A stretch of DNA of 5,241 nucleotides from JBKJVQ01 sp046717125 (GTDB lineage Bacteria > Pseudomonadota > Alphaproteobacteria > Rhizobiales > Methyloligellaceae). The translations under genes were made by a program, and so were the position numbers. The stretch covers positions 1 through 5,241 of the forward strand of contig JBKJVQ010000281.1 in assembly GCA_046717125.1 (NCBI GenBank). Direction: 5' to 3'. The notes beneath the pieces are model-generated. The model was not told the origin of the DNA. It was given only the letters and a program-made list of their open reading frames with translations, and did no database searches. Shown here in pieces: positions 1 to 5,241 of this stretch; position 1 is the stretch's first letter; every line of letters begins with the position of its first letter.

Positions 1-17
1 ATGAGTAGAACGACGCG

Positions 18-884
18 TCAGCCCTGCCTGGCGGCGATCAGATTATTCTGCTCGTCGAGGATCGGAACGCCGTATTCCAGAAGGATGGCGTTGATCTCGT
101 TCTGCTTCTTCGCGATCACGTCGTTGAGCTTGTTTTTCCAGTCGTTCTCGGTATTGCGCACGCCCATGGTGATGCGATAGGCGAGCCGCGGCCCCGCCTT
201 CTCTTCCAGCAGCGGCACGACCTCAAGCGGCTTTTCCGAAGCCTTCCCATAGAAGCCGCCCATCGGACCCCACAGAACGGCGGCGTCAATTTCGCCCTTG
301 TTCAAGTCCGCGAGCATCTCCTCCGCCGGCGACTCATACCGGCGATCGACCACGAAATGGTAGCCCTTCGCCTTGCCCATCAGACCGGCCATCGCCATCG
401 CGTTTGCGGGCGGCGTGCCGGCGATGACGCCGACGCGCTTGTCCTTCAGCTTCTCGTCGGTGAGCGATTTCACGCCCGCGAGGGGGCCGTCCTTCGGGTA
501 CAGCATCACGTATGCGGTGCGATAATAGGCGTTTGTGTTCTGAACGAGCGTGTCGCCCTGGGCGTAGCCCATGATGACGTCGCAGCGCTTGGCATTGAGC
601 GTATTCCGCACGAAGCCCGTCGCCTGCGGGAACCACGTGTAGAGGACCGGCAGCTTCAACTCCGTGCCAAGCAACTCCGCGATCTTGTTCTCGAAGCCTT
701 CCTTTTTCGCATTCGAGAACGGCATGTTCGCGGGATCGGCGCAGACTCTAAGCGCAGCGCGATCCACCAGATCGGCGGTCTGCGCCAACAACGGGAGCAC
801 CCCGAAAGCAAGCAGGGCCGCGACGGCCCCGCCGACTGCTTTCATCGCCAAGCCGCACTTCGATTTCAATTTATCCAGTACCAC
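18..884 (-). CDS. xoxJ: XoxJ, periplasmic binding-protein-like accessory factor of the XoxF methanol dehydrogenase
   Basis: The product resembles the MxaJ/XoxJ family, which is related to the solute-binding proteins of ABC transporters and is annotated as quinoprotein dehydrogenase-associated. The family is thought to help mature or activate the dehydrogenase in the periplasm rather than to import a solute. Seen here: an N-terminal hydrophobic stretch ending near LLAQTA (signal peptide), then the family hallmark LRVCADPANMPFSN, and two cysteines (48 and 101 in the 288-residue form) that could form a disulfide. A typical two-lobe binding fold follows, with VGVIAGTPPA near 151-160 and DAAVLWGPMGG near 200-210. 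I chose the GTG at 884 because GGAGGAG lies just upstream and it overlaps the xoxG stop by 14 bp. The ATG at 845 gives a 275-residue protein with a shorter signal peptide but no clear ribosome site. It is the last gene of the minus-strand group; only 17 bases follow its TGA. The family is secure, the exact start is not. Confidence 0.9.
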   Translation of the reverse strand: MVLDKLKSKCGLAMKAVGGAVAALLAFGVLPLLAQTADLVDRAALRVCADPANMPFSNAKKEGFENKIAELLGTELKLPVLYTWFPQATGFVRNTLNAKRCDVIMGYAQGDTLVQNTNAYYRTAYVMLYPKDGPLAGVKSLTDEKLKDKRVGVIAGTPPANAMAMAGLMGKAKGYHFVVDRRYESPAEEMLADLNKGEIDAAVLWGPMGGFYGKASEKPLEVVPLLEEKAGPRLAYRITMGVRNTENDWKNKLNDVIAKKQNEINAILLEYGVPILDEQNNLIAARQG

Positions 885-1704
885 CGCACTCCTCCAGTTG
901 CTTCCTGAACGCCTCGGTCTTGTCCTCTTTCTTTGCCGGACGGCCCGGCGGAAGCACGCCATCCGCACGCGCCTTGAGGTACGCGTACAGCTCATCGATA
1001 TGGCAAATAACGTTCACGTTCGTACCGAACGCGGGCATGACGGAGTTTCCGCTGGCGCCTTCGCGCTTGCGGCCACTGGACACCGTCTCCATGAACTGTG
1101 CGTAGGTCAGAGTCTTGAGTGAGTTCATAAGAGCCGGCGCGAAGGTCGATCCCATCGCCTCAGGACCATGACAAGCGTGGCACTCAGCGTGATAGAGGCG
1201 AAAGCCGCCATACGTATACCAATCTACCGTGCCGTCTTCCTTGATGTTGTAAGTCGGCTCGCCATCGGCCGTCGTGTATTTGCCGAACTCGTCCGGCCCC
1301 TGCTTTTGCGCCTCCTTGTGCGACTCGACAGGCTTGCGCTGGCTCGCGTCCGGAATATCGGCGCCTTCCAGGACCTTGCTCTCCGGCTTTGGAGCTCCTT
1401 CAGCGCCGCTGGCGGCTGGCGCGGCGGGAGCCGCAGCCTCACCCGCGGGGGCCGCAGCAGGAGCGGCTGGCTCGGCCGGATCGGCTGCAGGAGCGGGTTG
1501 AGCCGCAGGCGCAGGCTGCGCCGCAGGAGCGGGCTGAGCCGCAGGAGCGGCCGGCTTGGCGGCGTCACCGGCAGGAGCAGGTTGAGCCGCAGGTGGTTGA
1601 GCCGCCGGAGCTTGCGCGGGCTTCTCACCTTCCTGGGCGATGACCTGAAAAGATGCAGCCGACAAAAGAAGCGCGGCCGCGACACTCACAAGAGGTTTCC
1701 TCAT
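871..1704 (-). CDS. xoxG: XoxG, c-type cytochrome electron acceptor of XoxF, with long Ala/Pro linker
   Basis: This is the cytochrome c that takes electrons from the XoxF methanol dehydrogenase in the periplasm. The 277-residue protein begins with a signal peptide, probably cleaved after VIA at residue 23. Residues about 28-100 are almost entirely Ala and Pro with some Gln, Glu, Gly and Asp. The cytochrome domain occupies about 135-277. Heme c is attached at CHACH (Cys175, Cys178, axial His179), and Met223 in SVMPAFG is the likely sixth ligand. Two more cysteines, Cys234 and Cys273, match the four-cysteine pattern of the methanol-metabolism-related cytochrome family and may form a disulfide. 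It lies 166 bp downstream of xoxF on the same strand and overlaps the proposed xoxJ start. The ATG at 1704 is followed at once by a good signal peptide, but its ribosome site is weak (only CAGG close by), which would fit lower output than xoxF. The Ala/Pro linker is the odd part. Confidence 0.93.
   Translation of the reverse strand: MRKPLVSVAAALLLSAASFQVIAQEGEKPAQAPAAQPPAAQPAPAGDAAKPAAPAAQPAPAAQPAPAAQPAPAADPAEPAAPAAAPAGEAAAPAAPAASGAEGAPKPESKVLEGADIPDASQRKPVESHKEAQKQGPDEFGKYTTADGEPTYNIKEDGTVDWYTYGGFRLYHAECHACHGPEAMGSTFAPALMNSLKTLTYAQFMETVSSGRKREGASGNSVMPAFGTNVNVICHIDELYAYLKARADGVLPPGRPAKKEDKTEAFRKQLEECGGTG
889..895 (-). promoter_or_regulatory. Ribosome binding site of xoxJ, inside the end of xoxG
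   Basis: On the minus strand the sequence reads GGAGGAGTGCGGTG. GGAGG lies six bases before the GTG at 884. The same bases encode the Glu-Glu-Cys at the C-terminus of XoxG, so ribosomes finishing xoxG would be placed to restart on xoxJ. This is the main argument for the GTG start over the ATG at 845, which is preceded by no purine-rich element. Because GAGGAG also simply encodes two glutamates, the match could be fortuitous. Confidence 0.55.
1405..1623 (-). repeat. Low-complexity Ala/Pro-coding repeat in xoxG
   Basis: This stretch encodes roughly residues 28-100 of XoxG. Its core (1489-1542) is three consecutive six-residue AAQPAP units, 18 bp each, at residues 55-72. A degenerate AADPAE unit follows, and related AAQP pieces lie nearer the signal peptide. 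Codons vary between units (for example CAG and CAA for Gln, CCT and CCC for Pro), so the protein pattern is conserved better than the DNA. Such segments usually form extended flexible linkers. The G+C-rich tandem nature makes length change by slippage plausible. Confidence 0.85.
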
Positions 1705-1786
1705 ACCTGATCCGTTTTTTGTTCTGTGATTGAAAGAGGTCGGCAGAGCTCATGACCGACAGCGCCATTTTCGCTCCGACATGAAA

Positions 1787-1800
1787 CGCACGCGCGTGCG
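1787..1800. repeat. 14-bp perfect palindrome in the xoxF-xoxG spacer
   Basis: The sequence CGCACGCGCGTGCG reads identically on both strands and is strictly alternating pyrimidine-purine, continuing one base further to 1801. It lies 18 bp from the hairpin at 1819-1847. It could be a dimeric regulator site, a second RNA hairpin with almost no loop, or chance in GC-rich DNA. I assign no function. Confidence 0.5.
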
Positions 1801-1818
1801 CAAAGTTCTCAAACCAAT

Positions 1819-1847
1819 GCCCGGCAACGCGTTTTGCGTTGCCGGGC
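1819..1847 (-). terminator. Hairpin after xoxF, likely attenuating terminator or mRNA-stabilising stem
   Basis: The arms GCCCGGCAACGC and GCGTTGCCGGGC pair perfectly over 12 bp around a five-base loop, starting 23 bases after the xoxF TAA. On the transcribed strand the stem is followed by ATTGGTTTG, a poor U-tract, so it does not look like a strong intrinsic terminator. It could stop part of the transcripts, or block 3' exonucleases and stabilise the xoxF part of a processed message. Either way XoxF would be made in excess over XoxG and XoxJ. Confidence 0.65.
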
Positions 1848-1870
1848 CGTTTGTCAGGGTCAGTCTGCCG

Positions 1871-3673
1871 TTATTGCTTCGGCAGCTCGAACACCGTCAG
1901 CGAACCACCCAGGCGGGTGTACTTGTTCAGGCCGGCATAGCCACCCACAGCGCCGAGACCGGCGGTGGGATCCGTCAGGCCAGCCGCCAGGCCGATGCCA
2001 GCCCAGCCACCGATGCCGGACAGGATCGAAACCTGCTGCTTGCCGTCATGCTCCCAGGTGTTGACGTTGCCGATGATGCCCGACGGGGTCTTGAACTTGT
2101 ACAGTTCCTTGCCCGACTTCGCATCGACCGCCTTCAGGTAGCCCTCGAGCGTGCCGTAGAAAACGACATCGCCGTTGGTGGCCAGAGCGCCCGACCATAC
2201 CGAGAACTGTTCCTTGTTCGACCAGACGATCTTGCCCTCGCCAGCGTCCCACGCGATGAAGTTGCCCATGTGATTGCCACCAGGAGCCGGATACATGCTC
2301 AGGGTCGCGCCGACATAAGGCTGGCCGGCCGTGTACGAGACACGGAAAGGCTCATAGTCCATGCAGACGTGGTTGGTGGGGACATAGAACAGCTTGGTCT
2401 TCGGCGAATAAGCCGCAGGCTGCTGATCCTTGGTACCAAGAGCGGCCGGGCAAATGCCGGTCGAGTTCACGTCCTCGCCCTGCTTTTCGGTCGAGTACTT
2501 GTCCACCACGGCCGGACGGCCATAGTTCTCGGACTTCGGATCCATGTCGACGCCAGTCGTCCAGTTGACGACGGGGTCATACTTTTCGGCTACGAGCAGC
2601 TCGCCCGTGATGCGGTCCAGGGTATATCCTAGGCCGTTACGGTCGAAGTGCACGAGGGTCTTGCGCTCCTTGCCCTTCACGGGGATGTCCGCGAGGATCA
2701 TCTCATTGACGCCGTCATAGTCCCACTCGTCGTGGGGCGTCATCTGATAGACCCACTTGGCCATGCCGGTCTTGGCGTCACGCGCAAAAATGGTCATCGA
2801 CCACTTGTTGTCGCCAGGACGCTGAGCCGGGTTCCACGTGGAGGGGTTGCCCGATCCGTAATAGACCAGATTGGCCTCGGGATCGTAAGACAGCCAGCCC
2901 CATGTGCAGCCGCCGCCGATCTTCCACTGATCGCCTTCCCAGGTCTTCAGTGACGAGTCTTTGCCGATCGGCTTGCCGAGATCTGTGGTCTTCTCGTCGA
3001 CGAGAAGCTGATCGTCGGGACCTACCGAGTAGCCGCGCCAAGCCATCTTGCCGTCGGCCATATTGTAGGCGGTCACGTGGCACTGGACGCCGAATTCGCC
3101 GCCCGAGATACCGACATAGACCATATCGCCCACGACGAGCGGAGCAGACGTGCCGGTTTCGCCCTTCTTGGGATCGCCGTTTACGGCCTTCCAGACTTCC
3201 TTGCCGTCTTCCGAATTCAGAGCGACGAGAGACGTGTCGGCTTGGTGAAGGATGATCTTGCCGTCGCCATAGGCCACGCCACGGTTGACCGTGTCGCAAC
3301 ACATCACCGGAATGACGTCCGGATCCTGCTTCGGCTCATACTTCCAGTTGATCGTACCGTCGGCCAGATTCAACGAATAGACGTTGTTCGGGAACGGCGT
3401 GTGAACAAAGAGATTGTTCCCGATCTTGAGAGGATTGCCCTCATGACCACGCAGAACGCCGGTCGAAAACGTCCAGGCGACCTGCAGGTTGCCTACGTTC
3501 TTCGCGTTGATCTGGTCCAGTTCGCTGTAGCGCCACCCGGCATAGTTGCCGGCAGGCGTGTTCCAGTCAGCTCCCGCTCCCTTGAGGAACGGTATTTCTT
3601 CCGCTGCCGAAGCCGGCACTGCGAAAGAGGCAAGCGCGACAGCCGCGCCCGCGAGCATGACAAACTTCTTCAT
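1871..3673 (-). CDS. xoxF: XoxF, lanthanide-dependent PQQ methanol dehydrogenase (XoxF5-like)
   Basis: This periplasmic quinoprotein oxidises methanol to formaldehyde, and possibly further, using PQQ and a rare-earth ion, and passes electrons to XoxG. The 600-residue length is normal for the family. Seen: a signal peptide ending PASA (cleavage after residue 23), then an eight-bladed propeller type sequence. The vicinal disulfide that contacts PQQ is Cys125-Cys126. Metal ligands are Glu193 (in GGEFG) and Asn276 (in GSGNPSTW), with catalytic base Asp318 and the extra Asp320 in HDEWDYDGVNE. That second Asp separates lanthanide XoxF from calcium MxaF, which has Ala there. Trp258 (in GGGCTWGW) is the likely floor of the PQQ site, Arg345 a likely PQQ contact, and Cys408/Cys437 a second disulfide. 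The ATG at 3673 is preceded by AAGGAG eight bases away. xoxG and xoxJ follow on the same strand. No mxaI-like small subunit is present. The XoxF5 assignment rests on gene order and general resemblance and is less certain than the XoxF call. Confidence 0.98.
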   Translation of the reverse strand: MKKFVMLAGAAVALASFAVPASAAEEIPFLKGAGADWNTPAGNYAGWRYSELDQINAKNVGNLQVAWTFSTGVLRGHEGNPLKIGNNLFVHTPFPNNVYSLNLADGTINWKYEPKQDPDVIPVMCCDTVNRGVAYGDGKIILHQADTSLVALNSEDGKEVWKAVNGDPKKGETGTSAPLVVGDMVYVGISGGEFGVQCHVTAYNMADGKMAWRGYSVGPDDQLLVDEKTTDLGKPIGKDSSLKTWEGDQWKIGGGCTWGWLSYDPEANLVYYGSGNPSTWNPAQRPGDNKWSMTIFARDAKTGMAKWVYQMTPHDEWDYDGVNEMILADIPVKGKERKTLVHFDRNGLGYTLDRITGELLVAEKYDPVVNWTTGVDMDPKSENYGRPAVVDKYSTEKQGEDVNSTGICPAALGTKDQQPAAYSPKTKLFYVPTNHVCMDYEPFRVSYTAGQPYVGATLSMYPAPGGNHMGNFIAWDAGEGKIVWSNKEQFSVWSGALATNGDVVFYGTLEGYLKAVDAKSGKELYKFKTPSGIIGNVNTWEHDGKQQVSILSGIGGWAGIGLAAGLTDPTAGLGAVGGYAGLNKYTRLGGSLTVFELPKQ

Positions 3674-3681
3674 GCGTTTGT

Positions 3682-3687
3682 CTCCTT
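3682..3687 (-). promoter_or_regulatory. Ribosome binding site of xoxF
   Basis: On the minus strand AAGGAG sits eight bases before the ATG at 3673, the strongest and best-spaced site in the window. It is flanked by two direct copies of CAAACGC (minus strand; 3674-3680 and 3694-3700), one touching the start codon. Confidence 0.85.
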
Positions 3688-4079
3688 CCTTACGCGTTTG
3701 CCTCCCGAGGCTTCAGTCCCCGTCGATGATCCTGGCCTAGCAAAGGCAGGTTCCCAGCCTGTGACGCAGCAAAGCCCACAACCGTCAATTTCGCCATAGC
3801 GGGGGGACGGGCGTCGGAAAACTTTGGGGGTCGAGGAATGAGAAAACGCGGCTGAAGACATGCGATCAAACGCCACCCTTATTAAATCGGATTTCGTTTG
3901 GCGAAGCCTCCCGATCCCCGACGTCCAGCCTTTTGGAGACTGGCCAAAGTGCGAACTCATGTCGCAACTTATGGCGGGCACTGTAATAACGGTGAACAGG
4001 CAGGGCAAGGCAAAAGTCCCGGTCAAAATGGCAAAAATTCCCTGACCTGCATCGCGTCGCAGCAAAATGCTACTAACTT

Positions 4080-4109
4080 GATATATCGAGCTTTTTCGGA
4101 TCATTGCAA
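4080..4109 (-). promoter_or_regulatory. Candidate minus-strand promoter toward xoxF
   Basis: On the minus strand TTGCAA (4109-4104) is followed after 18 bases by TATATC (4085-4080), a partial match to a housekeeping -35/-10 pair. If used, transcription would start near 4072 and give xoxF a leader of about 400 bases. The -10 lies inside the symmetric octamer GATATATC, so orientation is not certain. A nearer promoter with a less typical sequence is equally possible. Confidence 0.25.
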
Positions 4110-4131
4110 GCAATCGCAAATATTGCATTGC
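4104..4131. repeat. Cluster of TTGC/GCAA motifs, possible regulator site
   Basis: Five copies of the tetramer TTGC or its complement GCAA occur in 28 bp: TTGC at 4104, GCAA at 4110 and 4116, TTGC at 4123 and 4128. They form two adjacent inverted repeats, ATTGC-AA-GCAAT (4103-4114) and GCAA-ATA-TTGC (4116-4126). This is the kind of arrangement a dimeric or cooperative DNA-binding protein would recognise. The cluster overlaps the candidate -35 of the minus-strand promoter. Confidence 0.4.
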
Positions 4132-4235
4132 CACAGAAAGGCTAAAATTTGGACATGTTTTGCCCGAGGTAGCAGTCTGTCCGGCTGAGTTGATCGGCCG
4201 CGATTCGATACTACTTTCGGACATATGAAAGAGCC

Positions 4236-5219
4236 ATGTCCCGAGGGGCCGCAGCCGTGAACCAGTGCGCCCCTAAAGTCACATTCGCGTTCGTTTTATT
4301 GACTGCAGGAGCCGCATCTCCCGCTTTCAGCAATGACCCGGGTTGCATCCCGAATCCTGCTCCGGCGACGCTCGAGGGAGTCGCGCCGGGCATTCATGTC
4401 CGTAGGGGCGAAGTTGCGATCGCAGCCCCTGGCAATGGCAACGCCATCGCCAATATCGGCTTCGTCGTTGGCGACGACGCGGTTGCCGTGATCGATAGCG
4501 GCGGCAGCATATGCGATGGGCTCAGCCTCAAGGCCGCGATCCGGCGCATCACCGACAAGCCCATCCGCTACGTCATCAACACGCACGTTCATCCGGACCA
4601 TGTGCTCGGTAACGCCGCCTTCGCTGCAGAAAAACCCGCTTTCATCGGACACCGGCGCTTGCCCGCGGCTTTGGCGGCCCGCGGCGACTATTATCTCGAC
4701 GTAAACCGCAGGCTCATCGGCGAGGAACGCTTCGGCCGCACAACGATCGTCGCGCCCACCGAAACCGTAGAGGACGAACGCAGCATCGATCTGGGAGGTC
4801 GGACACTGCTTCTGACGGCGCACCGGGCCGGCCATACGGACAACGACCTGACCGCGGTCGACACGAAAACGGGCATGCTGTTCGCAGGTGACCTCGTCTT
4901 CATGGAGCATATCCCGGTTGTCGACGGGAGCCTGACGGGATGGCTCAAAGTGATTCCCGAGCTCGAGGCGTTGCGGGGCGTCACTCGCGTGGTGCCGGGG
5001 CATGGTCCAAGTTCCGCCCGGTGGCCGGAGGCGCTCGAAAGTCAGAAGGCGTATCTCACGGCACTGGCGGACGACGTCCGCCGGCTCCTCGATCAAGGCG
5101 CTGAGATCGGCGACGCCAAGGGGGCCGCGTCCGACGAGGCGAAGAGCTGGCAACTCGGCGATTCGTTTCACGAGCGCAATGCGAACGCGGCGTTTTCAGA
5201 GCTCGAATGGGAAGAGTGA
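4236..5219 (+). CDS. Secreted metallo-beta-lactamase-fold hydrolase, quinoprotein relay system type
   Basis: The 327-residue protein has a zinc hydrolase fold. Seen: an N-terminal hydrophobic segment (about residues 15-32, VTFAFVLLTAGAASPAFS) that looks like a signal peptide; the metal motif THVHPDH (His117, His119, Asp121, His122); His200 in AGHTDND; Asp219 in FAGDLVF; and His256 in PGHGPS. These are the ligands for a two-metal site, so the enzyme looks catalytically complete. The C-terminal FSELEWE and the position next to a PQQ dehydrogenase fit the family named quinoprotein relay system zinc metallohydrolase (SoxH-related). Its substrate is unknown, so a role in periplasmic quinoprotein function is inferred from neighbours only. 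It is divergent from xoxF across 562 bp. The ATG at 4236 has only a weak purine stretch (GAAAGAG) before it. The in-frame GTG at 4257 has GAGGGG eight bases upstream and would remove seven residues, keeping the signal peptide. Confidence 0.88.
   Translation: MSRGAAAVNQCAPKVTFAFVLLTAGAASPAFSNDPGCIPNPAPATLEGVAPGIHVRRGEVAIAAPGNGNAIANIGFVVGDDAVAVIDSGGSICDGLSLKAAIRRITDKPIRYVINTHVHPDHVLGNAAFAAEKPAFIGHRRLPAALAARGDYYLDVNRRLIGEERFGRTTIVAPTETVEDERSIDLGGRTLLLTAHRAGHTDNDLTAVDTKTGMLFAGDLVFMEHIPVVDGSLTGWLKVIPELEALRGVTRVVPGHGPSSARWPEALESQKAYLTALADDVRRLLDQGAEIGDAKGAASDEAKSWQLGDSFHERNANAAFSELEWEE
4243..4248 (+). promoter_or_regulatory. Possible ribosome binding site for an alternative GTG start of the zinc hydrolase
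   Basis: GAGGGG lies eight bases before the GTG at 4257, which is in frame with the ATG at 4236. It is a better match than the sequence before that ATG. The shorter product would begin M-N-Q-C-A-P-K and run directly into the hydrophobic signal segment. Either start is possible. Confidence 0.4.
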
Positions 5220-5241
5220 CGGCGAAATAAACCAATCGTCC

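Larger units (their letters stand above)
1705..1870 (-). other. xoxF-xoxG intercistronic spacer
   Basis: This 166-bp stretch separates the xoxF stop from the xoxG start. It carries a strong hairpin close to the xoxF stop (1819-1847) and a 14-bp perfect palindrome (1787-1800). No convincing -35/-10 pair for an independent xoxG promoter is visible on the minus strand, so xoxG is probably reached by read-through or from processed xoxF mRNA. I see no small gene here. Confidence 0.6.
3674..4235. promoter_or_regulatory. Divergent control region between xoxF and the zinc hydrolase gene
   Basis: This 562-bp region contains no gene I can support and must carry the promoters for both divergent transcripts. 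It is visibly AT-richer than the flanking genes, especially at 4010-4150. It holds spaced A-tracts (4012-4067), the octamer palindrome GATATATC (4080-4087), five TTGC/GCAA motifs in 28 bp (4104-4131), and possible leader hairpins near xoxF (3731-3760). Open frames crossing it have mixed third-position composition and no recognisable protein, so I treat it as non-coding. In other methylotrophs xoxF is controlled by lanthanide availability and methanol; no known operator can be assigned here by eye. Confidence 0.75.

Noticed and set aside
885..995. N-terminal extension of xoxJ to the ATG at 995
   Set aside because: It would place 37 Arg-rich residues, read out of frame from the xoxG C-terminus, before a signal peptide that must be near the N-terminus.
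1711..1720. T-run suggesting a terminator for plus-strand transcription
   Set aside because: No stem precedes it on the plus strand and no plus-strand gene ends there.
1730..2632. A 300-codon plus-strand frame antisense to xoxF
   Set aside because: It is a typical shadow of a GC-rich gene. The opposite strand encodes an intact XoxF with all catalytic residues.
3860..4188. Two short plus-strand frames (61 and 96 codons) in the same region
   Set aside because: There is no ribosome site, domain or coding bias, and they overlap each other in different frames within repeat-rich control DNA.
3670..4224. A 184-codon minus-strand open frame filling the divergent region and ending in an ATGA overlap with the xoxF start
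   Set aside because: Its codons show mixed third-position composition unlike the strongly GC-biased xoxF, it has no ribosome site before its ATG, and its Ser/Arg/Cys-rich product resembles nothing I know. The ATGA overlap is probably coincidence.
4296..5171. A 291-codon minus-strand frame antisense to the zinc hydrolase
   Set aside because: The plus-strand protein has a full set of metal-binding motifs; the antisense frame has no recognisable features.
5220..5241. Possible terminator after the zinc hydrolase gene
   Set aside because: Only 22 bases remain and no inverted repeat is visible in them.

Overview
The window is a lanthanide-dependent methanol oxidation locus from a methylotrophic bacterium. 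I place it among the Alphaproteobacteria (methylotrophic Hyphomicrobiales type) because the genes are GC-rich and the order xoxF-xoxG-xoxJ and the XoxF sequence resemble the XoxF5 clade. I cannot fix the genus from sequence alone.

Layout: three genes lie on the minus strand, transcribed right to left. They are xoxF (1871-3673, PQQ methanol dehydrogenase with the extra lanthanide-ligand Asp), xoxG (871-1704, its c-type cytochrome) and xoxJ (18 to about 884, a periplasmic binding-protein-like accessory factor). A 166-bp spacer containing a perfect 12-bp hairpin separates xoxF from xoxG. xoxG and xoxJ appear to overlap by 14 bp and be translationally coupled. On the plus strand, divergent from xoxF, is a secreted metallo-beta-lactamase-fold protein of the quinoprotein relay system zinc metallohydrolase type (4236-5219). 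A 562-bp non-coding region between the divergent genes must hold both promoters. It is AT-richer than the genes and contains a cluster of TTGC/GCAA motifs, spaced A-tracts and possible leader hairpins.

How the genes work together: XoxF is exported and oxidises methanol in the periplasm with PQQ and a rare-earth ion. It hands electrons to XoxG, from which they go on to a terminal oxidase. XoxJ probably helps mature or activate XoxF. The zinc hydrolase recurs beside PQQ-dehydrogenase genes but has no established substrate.

The core system is known biology. The parts that look less ordinary are the roughly 75-residue Ala/Pro linker in XoxG, the hairpin that may set the xoxF:xoxG ratio, the repeat-rich divergent control region, and the unassigned hydrolase. 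I found no mobile elements, CRISPR arrays, RNA genes or tRNAs.
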